A DNA stretch of 64,000 nucleotides, from assembly GCF_002575655.3 (NCBI RefSeq), contig NC_053035.3, positions 92,033,322 through 92,097,321 on the forward strand. Direction: 5' to 3'. This DNA comes from Aegilops tauschii subsp. strangulata (taxonomy: Eukaryota > Streptophyta > Magnoliopsida > Poales > Poaceae). A program made the position numbers and the translations under genes. The notes beneath the pieces were generated by a model that was not told the origin of the DNA, did not search any database, and saw only the letters and a program-made list of their open reading frames with translations. Of the stretch, positions 1 through 13,412 are shown in pieces (position 1 is the first letter of the stretch; the number at the start of each line of letters is the position of its first letter).

Positions 1-786
1 CGAAAAACAGGACGGCATGGCATATTCACAACTGTTTGTGTAAACTAAGCAGAAACCATTTCACCAAATAAGAAGCAATGCAAGCTAGACACCACGTGAA
101 AGATGCAACCAATATGACTCTGCCAAGTTAAAAGTGTCCCATCATAAATGGCATTTCAACAAATTAGAAGCAGCGCATGCTATAAATCATATCAAAGATG
201 CAACTAATATCACACTGCATATACTGAAGGTGTCTCGTCATATTGATTTATGCGGGATACAAAAAAACAATAGTTTTATGTGAGGACATGCTTAATAGAC
301 AGATGTACTATGTACTAAATACAGGAAGGCATGTCACATTAACAGGTATAATGTATAAGCTAAGCAGAATAACACATGCAGTTTAACCAGATTGGAAGAA
401 TTACAATCTAGACACCATATGCAACATGCAACCACATATCACACTGCCAAGTTAGAGCAAGCACCTGCGATGCTAGTGTAGGGGAAATGCGGTAATCAAC
501 TACAGAGCTACGTTCACTATCTTCATCTAGCCTTGTTGTTTCTTGAGAATCATGTCGGGAGGCTGACGCTGCATTCTTTAAATGAGGAGTATTCCGCTTG
601 CCTGACTGCCTCATCATAAGTGATTGATGAGAGATACACAAGAACATTAGTTTGATGTAAGAACATGGTTAATACACAGATGTATTAGTATGTACCAAAA
701 ACAGAAAGGCGTGTCATATTTAAAGGTATAATGTGTAAGCTAAGCAGATGCAATTTAACCAAATTGGAAGCAATACAAGCTAGACA
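1..786. repeat. Imperfect ~375-bp tandem repeat, left part
   Basis: Two and a bit diverged units are visible. Segments near 265-400 and 640-786 share the same order of motifs: an ATTGGAAG-type stretch, then CAAGCTAGACA, then a run of short ATGCAAC words. A third partial unit lies at 1-200. The same repeat resumes at 18394 on the far side of the nested insertions. No coding region was recognised. Confidence 0.6.
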
Positions 787-860
787 TCCGGCTGGAGTGG
801 TGAGCATGATCATCTAGGACCTGAGAGCCTGGTGGGAGGCAGGCTGCTTCGCCACCATCG

Positions 861-1327
861 TGTTGGGAACGTAGTAATTTCAAAAAAAATCCTACGCACA
901 CGCAAGATCATGGTGATGCATAGCAACGAGAGGGGAGAGAGTTGTCCACGTACCCTCGTAGACCGAAAGCGGAAGCGTTAACACAACGCGGTTGATGTAG
1001 TCGTACGTCTTCACGATCCGACCGATCAAGTACTGAACGCACGGCACCTCCGAGTTCAGCACACGTTCAGCTCGATGACGTCCTTCGAACTCCGATCCAG
1101 CCGAGTGTTGAGGGAGAGTTTCGTCAGCACGACGGCGTGGTGACAATGATGATGTTCTACCGACGCAGGGCTTCGCCTAAGCACCGCTACGATATTATCG
1201 AGGTGTAATATGGTGGAGGGGGGCACCGCACACGGCTAAGAGATCAATGATCAATTGTGTGTCTAGAGGTGCCCCCCTGCCCCCGTATATAAAGGAGCAA
1301 GGGGGTTCGGCCGGCCAAAGGGGAGAG
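861..1327 (-). repeat. Outer copia 3' LTR, distal segment
   Basis: This matches 16493-16966 of the partner LTR. It ends where the inner copia element enters at 1328. The last five bases, GAGAG (1323-1327), are the target duplicated by that insertion. Confidence 0.93.
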
Positions 1328-3058
1328 TGTTGGGGAACGTAGCAGAAATTCAAAATTTTCCTACGTGTCACCAAGATCAATCTAGGAGATGCTAGCAACG
1401 AGAGGGGAGGAGTGCATCTACATACCCTTGTAGATCGCGAGCGGAAGCGTTCAAGAGAACGGGGTTGATGGAGTCGTACTCGTCGTGATCCAAATCACCG
1501 ATGATCCTAGCGCCGAACGGACGGCACTTCTGCGTTCAACACACGTACGGAGCGGGGACGTCTCCTCCTTCTTGATCCAGCAAGGGGGGAGGAGAAGTTG
1601 ATGGAGATCCAGCAGCACGACAGCGTGGTGGTGGAAGTAGCGGGATCCCGGCAGGGCTTCGCCAAGCGCAAGCGGGGAGGAAGAGGTGTCACGGGAGGGA
1701 GGGAGGCGCCAGGGCTTTGGGGTGCTGCTCCCATGCGCCTCCCCACTATATATAGGGGTGGAGGGGGCTGGTTTCTTGCCCTCCAAGTCCATTGGGGCGT
1801 TGGCAAAGGTGGGGGAAAGAAATCCCATCATTTCCCTTCCCCAGTGATTGTTATCCCCCTTTTTTAGGGATCTTGATCTTATCCCTTCGGGATATGATCT
1901 TATTCCTTCTAAGGTGGGATCTTGGTGCGCCTTGACCAGGGGTGTGGGGCCTTGCCCCCACTACCCACGTTCATGTGGGTCCCCCCATGCAGGTGGGCCC
2001 CACTTCGGAACCTTCTAGAACCTTCCCGATACAATACCGAAAATCCCGAACATTTTCCGGTGGCCAAAATAGGACTTCCCATATATAAATCTTTACCTCC
2101 GGACCATTCCGGAACTCCTCGTGACGTCCGGGATCTCATCCGGGACTCCGAACGACTTTAGGATTTCCGCATACTAATATCTCTACAACCCTAGCGTCAC
2201 CGAACCTTAAGTGTGTAGACCCTACGGGTTCAGGAGACATGCAAACATGACCGAGACGACTCTCCGGTCAATAACCAACAGCGGGATCTGGATACCCATG
2301 TTGGCTCCCACATGTTCCACGATGATCTCATCGGATGAACCACGATGTCGAGGATTCAATCAATCCCGTATACAATTCCCTTTGTCAATCGGTACGTTAC
2401 TTGCCCGAGATTCGATCGTCGGTATCCCAATACCTTGTTCAATCTCGTTACCGGCAAGTCACTTTACTCGTACCGTAATGCATGATCCCATGACCAAACA
2501 CTTGGTCACATTGAGCTCATTATGATGATGCATTACCGAGTGGGCCCAGAGATACCTCTCCGTCATACGGAGTGACAAATCCCAGTCTCGATTCGTGCCA
2601 ACCCAACAGACACTTTCGGAGATACCTGTAGTGCACCTTTATAGCCACCCAGTTACGTTGTGACGTTTGGTACACCCAAAGCATTCCTACGGTATCCGGG
2701 AGTTGCACAATCTCATGGTCTAAGGAAATGATACTTGACATTAGAAAAGCTCTAGCAAACGAACTACACGATCTTGTGGTATGCTTAGGATTGGGTCTTG
2801 TCCATCACATCATTCTCCTAATGATGTGATCCCATTATCAATGACATCCAATGTCCATGGTCAGGAAACCATAACCATCTATTGATCAACGAGCTAGTCA
2901 ACCAGAGGCTTACTAGGGACATGTTGTGGTCTATGTATTCACACATGTATTACGGTTTCCAGTTAATACAATTATAGCATGAACAACAGACAATTATCAT
3001 GAACAAGGAAATACAATAATAACCATTTTATTATTGCCTCTAGGGCATATTTCCAACA
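1328..3058 (-). repeat. Inner copia 3' LTR
   Basis: This 1,731-bp LTR starts TGTTGGAAATATGCCCTAG and ends CGTTCCCCAACA on the minus strand. Apparent open frames inside it on both strands are by-products of LTR sequence and also appear in the partner at 8227-9956. Confidence 0.95.
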
Positions 3059-3071
3059 GTCTCCCACTTGC
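3059..3071 (-). other. Polypurine tract of inner copia element
   Basis: The minus strand reads GCAAGTGGGAGACT immediately upstream of the 3' LTR. This is the usual plus-strand priming site in this lineage. The same tract precedes the 3' LTRs at 11229 and 48949. Confidence 0.8.
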
Positions 3072-6000
3072 ACTAGAGTCAATAATCTAGTTCACATCAC
3101 CATGTGATTAACACTCAAAGTTCACTAGAGTCAATAATCTAGTCCACATCACCATGTCATTAACACTCAATGAGTTCTAGGGTTTGATCATGTTATGCTT
3201 ACGAGAGAGGTTTTAGTCAACGGGTCTGCAACATTCAGATCCGTGTGTGCTTTACAAATCTCTATGTCATCTTGTAGATGTCGCTACCACGCGCTACTTG
3301 GAGCTATTCCAAATAATTGCTCTACTATACGAATCCGGTTTACTACTCAGAGTCATCCGGATTAGTGTCAAAGTTTGCATCGACGTAACCCTTTACGACG
3401 AACTGTTTTACCACCTCCATAATCGAGAAAATTCCTTAGTCCACTAGATACTAAGGATAAGTTCGACCGCTGTCATGTGATCCATTCCCGGATCACTATT
3501 GTACCCCTTGACTAACTCATGGCAAGGCACACTTCAGGTGCGGTACACAGCATAGCGTACTGTAGAGCCTACGTCTAAAGCATAGGGGACGACCTTCGTC
3601 CTTTATCTCTCTTCTACCGTGGTCAGGTCTTGAGTCTTACTCAATACTCACACCTTGTAACACAGCCAAGAACTCCTTCTTTGCTGATATATTTTGAACT
3701 CCTTGAAAATCTTGTCACGGTATGTATTCATTTGAAAGTACTATTAAGCGTTTTTGATCTATCCTGATAGATCTTGATGCTCAATGTTCAAGTAGCTTAA
3801 TCTAGGTTTTCCATTAAAAACACTTTTCAAATAACCCTGGATGCTTTCCAGAAATTCTACATCATTTCTAATCAACAATATGTTAACAACATATACTCAT
3901 CAAAAATTCTATAGTGCTCCCACTCACTTCTTTGGAAATACAAGTTTCTCATGAACCTTGTATAAACCCAAAATCTTTGATCATCTCATCAAAGCGTTCA
4001 TTCCAACTCCGAGATGCTTACTCCAATCCTTAGAAGGATTGCTGGAGCTTTGCATGCTTGTTAGCATCTTTCAGGATTGACAAAACCTTCTGGTTGTATC
4101 ACATACAACCTTTCCTCAAGAAAATCGTCGAGGAAACAATGTTTTGACATCCTATCTGCAAGATTTCATAAATAATGCAGTAACTGCTAATATAATTCTA
4201 ACAGACTCTTAGCATCGCTACGAGTGAGAAAGTCTCATCGCAGTCAACTCCTTGAACTTGCCGGAAAACATCTTAACGACAAGTCGAGCTTTCTTAATGG
4301 TGACACTTACCATCATTGTCTGTCTTCCCTTTAAAATCCATCTGTACCCAACAGCCTTACGACCATCAAGTAGTTCTTTCAAATCTATACTTTGTTTTCA
4401 TACATGGGTCCTCTCGGATTTTATGGCCTCAAGCCATTCGTCGGAATCCGGGCCCACCATCGCTTCTCCATAGCTCGTAGGTTCATTGTTGTCTAGCAAC
4501 ATGATTTCCAAGACAGGATTACGTACCACTCTGAAGTAGTACGCATCCTTGTCGTCCTATGAGGTTTGGTAGTGACTTGATCTGAAGTTTCATGATCACT
4601 ATCATAAGCTTCCACTTCAATTGGTGTAGGTGCCACAGGAACAACTTCCTGTGCCCTGCTACACATTAGTTGAAGTGACGGTTCAATGACCTCATCAAGT
4701 CTCCACCATCCTCCCACTCAATTCTTTCGAGAGAAACTTTTCCTCGAGAAAGGACCCGTTTCTAGAAACAATCACTTTTGCTTCCAGATCTGAAATAGGA
4801 GGTATACCCAACTGTTTTGGGTATTCTATGAAGATGCATATATCCGCTTTGGGTTCGAGCTAGCCTGAAACTTTTTTCACATAAGCGTCGCAGCCCCAAA
4901 CTTTTAAGAGACGACAGCTTAGGTTTCTCTAAACCATAGTTCATACGGTGTCGTCTCAACGGAATTGCGTGGTGCCCTATTTAAAGTGAATGCGGTTGTC
5001 TCTAATGCCTAACCCATAAACGATAGTTGTAATTCGATAAGAGACATCATGGTATGCACCATATCCAATAGGGTGCAGTTATGATGTTCGGACACACCAT
5101 CACAATATGGTGTTCCAGGCGATATTAGTCGTGAAACAATTTCCACAATTTCTTAATTGTGTGCCAAACTCGTAACTCAGATATTCATCTCTATGATCAT
5201 ATCACAGACATTTTATCCTCTTGTCACGACGATCTTCAACTTCACTCTGAAATTACTTGAACCTTTCAATAATTCAGACTTGTGTTTCATCAAGTAAATA
5301 TTCTCAGCATCTACTCAAATCATCTGTGGAGTAAGAACATAACGATATCCACTGCGTGCCTCAGCACTCATTGGACTGCACACATCAAATGTATTACTTC
5401 CAACAAGTTGCTCTCTTCTTCCATCTTACTGAAAACGAGGCCTTTCAGTCATCTTGCCCATGTGGTATGATTTGCATGTCTCAAGTGATTCAAAATCAAG
5501 TGAGTCCAAATGATCCATTTGTATGGACTTTCTTCATGCATATATACTAGTAGACATGGTTCGCATGTCTCAATCTTTTCAAAAATGAGTGAGTCCAAAG
5601 ATCCATCAACATGGAGCTTCTTCATGCATTTTATACCAATATGACTCAAGTGGCAGTGCCACAAGTATGTGGTACTATCATTACTATCTTATATCTTTTG
5701 GCATAAACATGTGTATCACTACGATCGAGATTCAATAAACCATTCATTTTAGGTGCAAGACCATTGAAGGTATTATTCAAATAGACAGAGTAACCATTAT
5801 TCTCCTTTAATGAATAACCGTATTGCGATAAACATAATCCAATCATGTCTATGCTTAACGCAAACACCAAATAACAATTATTCAGGTTTAACCCCAATCT
5901 CGATGGTAGAGGGAGCATGCGATGCTTGATCACATCAACCTTGGAAACACATATCGTCATCTCACCTTTAGCTAGTCTCCGTTTATTCCGCAGCATTTAT

Positions 6001-8205
6001 TTCGAGTTACTAACACTTAGCAACCGAACCGGTATCTAATACCCTGGTGCTACTAGGAGTACTAGTAAAGTACACATTAATATAATGTATATCCAATATA
6101 CTTCTGTCGACCTTGCCAGCCTTCTCATCTACGAAGTATCTGGGGTAGTTCTGCTTCAGTGACCGTTCCCCTCATTTCAGAAGCACTTAGTCTCGGGTTT
6201 GGGTTCAACCTTGGGTTTCTTCACTAGAGCAGCAACTGATTTGCCATTTCATGAAGTATCCCTTCTTGCCCTTGCCCTTCTAGAAACTAGTGGTTTTACT
6301 AACCATCAACAATTGATGCTTCTACTTGATTTCTCCTTTCGCGGTGTCAAACATCGCGAGTTGCTCAAGGATCATCATGTCTATCCCTGATATGTTATAC
6401 TTCATCACGAAGCTCTAATAGCTTGGTGGCAGTGACTATGGAGAACCATCAGTATCTCATCTGGAAGATTAACTCCCACTCGATTCAAGTGATTGTAGTA
6501 CTCAGACAATCTGAGCACATGCTCAACGATTGAGCTTTTCTCCCTTAGTTTGCAGGCTTAAGAACTTGTCAGAGGTCTCATACCTCTTGACGTGGGCACT
6601 AGTCTGAAATCCCAATTTCAGTCTTTGGAACATCTCATATGTTATGCGACGTTTCAAAACCGTCTTTGGTGCCACAATTTTAAACCGTTCAACATTACGC
6701 ACTGAACTATCACGTAGTCATCAAAACGTGTATGTCAGATGTTCGCAACATCCACAAACGACGCTCGAGGTTCAGCACACCGAGCGGTGCATTAAGGACA
6801 TAAGCCTTCTGTGCAGCAATGAGGACAATCCTCAGTTTACGGACCCAGTCCGCATAATTGCTACTATCAACTTTCAACTAAATTTTCTCTAGGAACATAT
6901 CTTAGTAGAACTAAAGCGTAAGCTACGACATTATTTGCAAAGACCTTTTGACTATGTTCATGATAATTAAGTTCATCTGATTATTTAATGAACTCCCACT
7001 TAGATAGACATCCCTCTAGTCATCTAAGTGATACATGATCCGAATCGACTAGGCAGTGTCCGATCATCACGTGAGACGGACTAGTCATCATCGGTGAACA
7101 TCTCCATGTTGATCATATCTACTATACGACTCATGTTCGACCTTTCGGTCTCTTGTGTTCCGAGGCCATGTCTGTACATGCTAGGCTCGTCAAGTCAACC
7201 TAAGTGTTTTTCTTGTGTTCCGAGGCCATGTCTGTACATGCTAGGCTCGTCAACACCCGTTGTATGCGAACATTAGAATCTATCACACCCGATCATCACG
7301 TGGTGCTTCGAAACAACGAACCTTCGCAACGGTGCACAGTTAGGGGGAACACATCTCTTGAAATTTTAGTGAGGGATCATCTTATTTATGCTACCGTCAT
7401 TCTAAGCAAATAAGATGTAAACATGACAAACATCACATGCAAATCATAAAGTGACATGATATGGCCAATATCATCTTGCGCCTTTGATCTCCATCTTCGA
7501 GGCGCGGCATGATCACCTTCGTCACCGGCATGACACCATGATCTCCATCATCATGATCTCCATCATCGTGTCTTCATGAAGTTGTCTCGCCAACTATTAC
7601 TTCTACTACTATGGCTAACGGTTAGCAATAAAGTAAAGTAATTACATGGCGTTTTCATTGACACGCAGGTCATACAATAAATTAAGACAACTCCTATGGC
7701 TCCTGCCGGTTGTCATACTCATCGACATGCAAGTCGTGATTCCTATTACAAGAACATGATCAATCTCATACATCACATATATAATTCATCACATCCTTTT
7801 GGCCATATCACATCACATAGCATACCCTGCAAAAACAAGTTAGACGTCTTCTAATTGTTGTTGCATGTTTTACGTGGCTGCTATGGGTTTCTAGCAAGAA
7901 CGTTTCTTACCTACGCAAAAGCCACAACGGTGATATGCCAATTGCTATTTACCCTTCATAAGGACCCTTTTCATCGAATCTGATCCAACTAAAGTGGGAG
8001 AGACAGACACCCGCTAGCCACCTTATGCATCAAGTGCATGTCAGTCGGTGGAACCTGTCTCATGTAAGAGTACGTGTAAGGTCGGTCCGGGCCGCTTCAT
8101 CCCACAATGCCGCCGAATCAAGATAAGACTAGTAACGGCAAGCAAATTGAACAAATCATCACCCACAACTACTTTGTGTTCTACTCGTGCATAGAATCTA
8201 CGCAT
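3072..8205 (-). pseudogene. Decayed gag-pol interior of inner copia element
   Basis: Aligned with the outer element's coding region, this stretch keeps recognisable pieces in the right order. Integrase-proximal and zinc-finger fragments lie at 5449-5996, the connecting region at 4493-4959, and RNase H-like remnants near 3240-3480. Frameshifts, stops and small deletions leave no open frame above about 120 codons. Because the flanking LTRs differ by only ~1.4%, most of this damage probably predates the insertion, and the copy would have been mobilised in trans. No functional protein is predicted. Confidence 0.85.
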
Positions 8206-8207
8206 AG

Positions 8208-8226
8208 ACCTGGCTCATGATGCCAC
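8208..8226 (-). other. Degenerate primer-binding site, inner copia
   Basis: Next to the 5' LTR the minus strand reads TGGCATCATGAGCCAGG. This is a diverged form of the initiator-methionine tRNA complement usual in copia elements, TGGTATCAGAGCC. Confidence 0.65.
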
Positions 8227-9956
8227 TGTTGGGGAACGTAGCAGAAATTCAAAATTTTCCTACGTGTCACCAAGATCAATCTAGGAGATGCTAGAAACGA
8301 GAGGGGAGGAGTGCATCTACATACCCTTGTAGATCGCGAGCGGAAGCGTTCAAGAGAACGGGGTTGATGGAGTCGTACTCGTCGTGATCCAAATCACCGA
8401 TGATCCTAGCGCCGAACGGACGGCACCTCCGCGTTCAACACACGTACGGAGCGGGGACGTCTCCTCCTTCTTGATCCAGCAAGGGGGGAGGAGAAGTTGA
8501 TGGAGATCCAGCAGCATGACGGCGTGGTGGTGGAAGTAGCAGGATCCCGGCAGGGCTTCGCCAAGTGCAAGCGGGGAGGAAGAGGTGTCACGGGAGGGAG
8601 GGAGGCGCCAGGGCTTTGGGGTGGTGCTCCCATGCGCCTCCCCACTATATATAGGGGTGGAGGGGGCTGGTTTCTTGCCCTCCAAGTCCATTGGGGCGTT
8701 GGCAAAGGTGGGGGAAAGAAATCCCATCATTTCCCTTCCCCACCGATTGTTATCCCCTTTTTTAGGGATCTTGATCTTATCCCTTCGGGATATGATCTTA
8801 TTCCTTCTAAGGTGGGATCTTGGTGCGCCTTGACCAGGGGTGTGGGGCCTTGCCCCCACTACCCACGTTCATGTGGGTCCCCCCATGCAGGTGGGCCCCA
8901 CTTCGGAACCTTCTAGAACCTTCCCGGTACAATACCGAAAATCCCGAACATTTTCCGGTGGCCAAAATAGGACTTACCATATATAAATCTTTACCTCCGG
9001 ACCATTCCGGAACTCCTCGTGACGTCCGGGATCTCATCCGGGACTCCGAACGACTTTCGGATTTCCACATACTAATATCTCTACAACCCTAGCGTCACCG
9101 AACCTTAAGTGTGTAGACCCTACGGGTTCAGGAGACATGCAGACATGACCGAGACGACTCTCCGGTCAATAACCAACAGCGGGATCTGGATACCCATGTT
9201 GGCTCCCACATGTTCCACGATGATCTCATCGGATGAACCACAATGTCGAGGATTCAATCAATCATGTATACAATTCCCTTTGTCAATCGGTACGTTACTT
9301 GCCCGAGATTCGATCGTCGGTATCCCAATACCTTGTTCAATCTCGTTACCGGCAAGTCACTTTACTCGTACCGTAATGCATGATCCCATGACCAAACACT
9401 TGGTCACATTGAGCTCATTATGATGATGCATTACCGAGTGGGCCCAGAGATACCTCTCCGTCATACGGAGTGACAAATCCCAGTCTCGGTTCGTGCCAAC
9501 CCAACAGACACTTTCGGAGATACCTGTAGTGCACCTTTATAGCCACCCAGTTACGTTGTGACGTTTGGTACACCCAAAGCATTCCTACGGTATCCGGGAG
9601 TTGCACAATCTCATGGTATAAGGAAATGATACTTGACATTAGAAAAGCTCTAGCAAACGAACTACACGATCTTGTGCTATGCTTAGGATTGGGTCTTGCC
9701 CATCACATCATTCTCCTAATGATGTGATCCCGTTATCAATGACATCCAATGTCCATGGTCAGGAAACCATAACCATCTATTGATCAACGAGCTAGTCAAC
9801 TAGAGGCTTACTAGGGACATGTTGTGGTCTATGTATTCACACATGTATTACGGTTTCCAGTTAATACAATTATAGCATGAACAACAGACAATTATCATGA
9901 ACAAGGAAATACAATAATAACCATTTTATTATTGCCTCTAGGGCATATTTCCAACA
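8227..9956 (-). repeat. Inner copia 5' LTR
   Basis: This 1,730-bp LTR is nearly identical to 1328-3058. It ends ...CATATTTCCAACA on the plus strand, followed by the target duplication GAGAG. Confidence 0.95.
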
Positions 9957-9961
9957 GAGAG

Positions 9962-11228
9962 GCGCGCCAGGAGAAGTCCTACTCCTGCCGGGAGTAGGAC
10001 TCCCCCCCTTTTCCATGTTGGACTAGGAGAGAGAGGGGAAAGAGGTGGAGGGGAGGAAGGAAAGGGGGGCGCCGCCCCCCTCTCCTTGACCTATTCGGAC
10101 TGGGGGGAGGGGCGTGCGGCCCTGCCCTGGCCTCCTCTCCTCTCTTCCACCTAGGCCCACTAAGGCCCATTAAGTTACCGGGGGGTTCCGGTAACCTCCC
10201 GGTACTCCGGAAAAATCCTGATTTCACCCGGAACACTTCCGATATCCAAACATAGGCTTCCAATGTATCAATCTTTATGTCTCGACCATTTCGAGACTCC
10301 TTGTTATGTCCGTGATCACATCCGGGACTCCGAACAACCTTCGGTACATCAAACCATATAAACTCATAATATAACTGTCATCATAACGTTAAGCGTGCGG
10401 ACCCTACGGGTTCGAGAACTATGTAGACATGACCGAGACACCTCTCCGGTCAATAACCAATAGCGAAACCTGGATGCTCATATTGGCTCCCACATATTCT
10501 ACAAAGATCTTTATCGGTCAGACCGCATAACAACATACATTATTCCCTTTGTCATCAGTATGTTACTTGCCCGAGATTCGATCGTCGGTATCTCGATACC
10601 TAGTTCAATCTCGTTACCGGCAAGTCTCTTTACTCGTTCCGTAATACATCATCCCGCAACTAACTCATTAGTTACAATGCTTGCAAGGCTTATAGTGATG
10701 TGTATTACTGAGTGGGCCGAGAGATACCTCTCCGACAATCGGAGTGACAAATCCTAATCTCGAAATACGCCAACCCAACAAGTACCTTTGGAGACACCTG
10801 TAGAGCACCTTTATAATCACCCAGTTATGTTGTGACGTTTGGTAGCACACAAAGTGTTCCTCCGGTAAACGGGAGTTGCATAATCTCATAGTCATAGGAA
10901 CATGTATAAGTCATGAAGGAAGCAATAGCAACATACTAAACGATCGAGTGCTAAGCTAACGGAATGGGTCAAGTCAATCACATCATTCTCCTAATGATGT
11001 GATCCCGTTAATCAAATGACAACTCATGTCTATGGCTAGGAAACATAACCATCTTTGATCAACGAGCTAGTCAAGTAGAGGCATACTAGTGACACTCTGG
11101 TTGTCTATGTATTCACACAAGTATTATGTTTCCGGTTAATACAATTCTAGCATGAATAATAAACATTTATCATGATATAAGGAAATAAATAATAACTTTA
11201 TTATTGCCTCTAGGGCATATTTCCTTCA
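9962..11228 (-). repeat. Outer copia 3' LTR, proximal segment
   Basis: This is the remainder of the split LTR, matching 16961-18227. It starts just after the GAGAG duplication and ends TTCCTTCA, next to the polypurine tract of the outer element. Confidence 0.93.
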
Positions 11229-11242
11229 GTCTCCCACTTGCA
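11229..11242 (-). other. Polypurine tract of outer copia element
   Basis: The plus strand GTCTCCCACTTGCA reads as a purine-rich tract on the minus strand, directly upstream of the 3' LTR. Confidence 0.85.
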
Positions 11243-11261
11243 CTAGAGTCAATAATCTAGA

Positions 11262-13409
11262 TTACACAGTAATGATTCTTACACCCATGGAGTCTTGGTG
11301 CTGATCATGTTTTACTCGTGGAAGAGGCTTAGTCAACGGGTCTGCAACATTCAGATCCGTATGTATCTTGCAAATTTCTATGTCTCCCACCTGGACTAAA
11401 TCCCGGATGGAATTGAAGTGTCTTTTGATGTGCTTGGTTCTCTTGTGAAATCTGGATTCCTTTGCTAAGGCAATTGCACCAGTATTGTCATAAAAGATTT
11501 TCATTGGACCCGATGCACTAGGTATGACACCTAGATCGGATATGAACACCTTCATCCAGACTCCTTCATTTGCTGCTTCCGAAGCAGCTATGTACTCCGC
11601 TTCACACGTAGATCCAGCCACGACACTTTGCTTAGAACTGCACCAACTGACAGCTCCACCGTTCAATGTAAACACGTATCCGGTTTGCGATTTAGAATCG
11701 TCTGGATCAGTGTCAAAGCTTGCATCAACGTAACCATTTATGATGAGCTCTTTGTCACCTCCATAAACGAGAAACATATCCTTAGTCCTTTTCAGGTATT
11801 TCAGGATGTTCTTGACCGCTGTCCAGTGATCCACTCCTGGATTACTTTGGTACCTCCCTGCTAAACTTATAGCAAGGCACACATCAGGTCTGGTACACAG
11901 CATTGCATACATGATAGAGCCTATGGCTGAAGCATAGGGAACATCTTTCATCTTCTCTCTATCTTCTGAAGTGGTTGGGCATTGAGTCTTACTCAATCTC
12001 ACACCTTGTAATACAGGCAAGAACCCTTTCTTTGCTTGATCCATTTTGAACTTCTTCAAAACTTTGTCAAGGTATGTGCTTTGTGAAAGTCCAATTAAGC
12101 GTCTTGATCTATCTCTATAGATCTTGATGCCCAATATATATGCAGCTTCACCGAGGTCTTTCATTGAAAAACTCTTACTCAAGTATCCCTTTATGCTATC
12201 CAGAAATTCTATATCATTTCCAATTAGCAATATGTCATCCACATATAATATCAGAAATGCTACTGAGCTCCCACTCACTTTCTTGTAAATACAGGCTTCT
12301 CCAAAAGTCTGTATAGAACCAAATGCTTTGATCACACTATCAAAGCGTTTATTCCAACTCCGAGAGGCTTGCAGCAGTCCATAAATGGATCGCTGGAGCT
12401 TGCACACTTTGTTAGCTCCCTTTGGATCGACAAAACCTTCCGGTTGCATCATATACAACTCTTCTTCCAGAAATCCATTCAGGAATGCAGTTTTGACATC
12501 CATTTGCCAAATTTCATAATCATAAAATGCGGCAATTGCTAACATGATTCGGACAGACTTGAGCATCGCTACGGGTGAGAAGGTCTCATCGTAGTCAATC
12601 CCTTGAACTTGTCGAAAACCTTTCGCAACAAGTCGAGCTTTATAGACAGTAACATTACCGTCAGCGTCAGTCTTCTTCTTGAAGATCCCTTTATTTTCAA
12701 TGGCTTGCCGATCATCGGGCAAGTCAACCAAAGTCCATACTTTGTTCTCATACATGGATCCCATCTCGGATTTCATGGCCTCAAGCCATTTTGCGGAATT
12801 TGGGCTCACCATCGCTTCTTCATAGTTCGTAGGTTCGTCATGGTCTAGTGACATAACCTCCAGAACAGGATTACCGTACCACTCTGGTGCGGATCTTAAT
12901 CTGGTTGACCTACGAGGTTCAGTAATAACTTGATCTGAAGTTTCATGATCATTATCATTAACTTCCTCACTAATTGGTGTAGGTGTCGCAGAAACTGGTT
13001 TCTGTGATGATCTACTTTCCAATGAGGGAGCAGGTACAGTTACCTCATCAAGTTCTACTTTCCTCCCTCTCACTTCTTTCGAGAGAAACTCCTTCTCTAG
13101 AAAGGATCCATTCTTAGCAACGAATGTCTTGCCTTCGGATCTGTGATAGAAGGTGTACCCAACAGTCTCCTTTGGGTATCCTATGAAGACACATTTCTCC
13201 GATTTAGGTTCGAGCTTATCAGGTTGACGTTTCTTCACATAAGCATCGCAACCCCAAACTTTAAGAAACGACAACTTTGGTTTCTTGCCAAACCATAGTT
13301 CATAAGGCGTCGTCTCAACGGATTTCGATGGTGCCCTATTTAGAGTGAATGCAGCCGTCTCTAAAGCATAACCCCAAAATGATAGCGGTAAATCAGTAAG
13401 AGACATCAT
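11262..13409 (-). CDS. Copia pol 3' part: integrase C-end, reverse transcriptase, RNase H
   Basis: This 715-residue open frame continues the gag-pol frame of 13413-15248 after one stop codon, in the same frame. It starts in the integrase C-terminal region (about 1-150). Reverse transcriptase covers roughly 220-460, with the KARLVAKGF and YVDD motifs (the latter near residue 388). RNase H covers about 560-650, with the conserved DASF and CEAEYIA motifs. In the family the polyprotein copies element RNA into DNA inside virus-like particles and integrates it. The frame is otherwise open. The residue after IENK is Gly, where the third copia copy in this window has Trp. The listed start is only the first ATG after the stop; this segment is normally made as part of one polyprotein. 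Confidence 0.9.
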   Translation of the reverse strand: MMSLTDLPLSFWGYALETAAFTLNRAPSKSVETTPYELWFGKKPKLSFLKVWGCDAYVKKRQPDKLEPKSEKCVFIGYPKETVGYTFYHRSEGKTFVAKNGSFLEKEFLSKEVRGRKVELDEVTVPAPSLESRSSQKPVSATPTPISEEVNDNDHETSDQVITEPRRSTRLRSAPEWYGNPVLEVMSLDHDEPTNYEEAMVSPNSAKWLEAMKSEMGSMYENKVWTLVDLPDDRQAIENKGIFKKKTDADGNVTVYKARLVAKGFRQVQGIDYDETFSPVAMLKSVRIMLAIAAFYDYEIWQMDVKTAFLNGFLEEELYMMQPEGFVDPKGANKVCKLQRSIYGLLQASRSWNKRFDSVIKAFGSIQTFGEACIYKKVSGSSVAFLILYVDDILLIGNDIEFLDSIKGYLSKSFSMKDLGEAAYILGIKIYRDRSRRLIGLSQSTYLDKVLKKFKMDQAKKGFLPVLQGVRLSKTQCPTTSEDREKMKDVPYASAIGSIMYAMLCTRPDVCLAISLAGRYQSNPGVDHWTAVKNILKYLKRTKDMFLVYGGDKELIINGYVDASFDTDPDDSKSQTGYVFTLNGGAVSWCSSKQSVVAGSTCEAEYIAASEAANEGVWMKVFISDLGVIPSASGPMKIFYDNTGAIALAKESRFHKRTKHIKRHFNSIRDLVQVGDIEICKIHTDLNVADPLTKPLPRVKHDQHQDSMGVRIITV

Positions 13410-13412
13410 AGA

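Larger units (their letters stand above)
1328..9956 (-). mobile_element. Inner Ty1-copia retrotransposon nested in an LTR
   Basis: Two LTRs of about 1.73 kb (1328-3058 and 8227-9956) bracket a 5.2-kb interior. The 5-bp duplication GAGAG flanks the element at 1323-1327 and 9957-9961. On the minus strand a degenerate primer-binding site follows the 8227-9956 LTR and a purine-rich tract precedes the 1328-3058 LTR. LTR divergence counted by eye is about 24 substitutions (~1.4%), younger than the host element. The interior has no long open frame, so this is a non-autonomous or dead copy of the BARE/WIS/Angela lineage. Confidence 0.95.

Noticed and set aside
1451..1867. Overlapping ~100-codon frames on both strands near 1.5-1.9 kb, repeated at 8350-8916
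   Set aside because: They lie inside the two LTRs of the inner copia element and are duplicated for that reason. They have no protein-like features.
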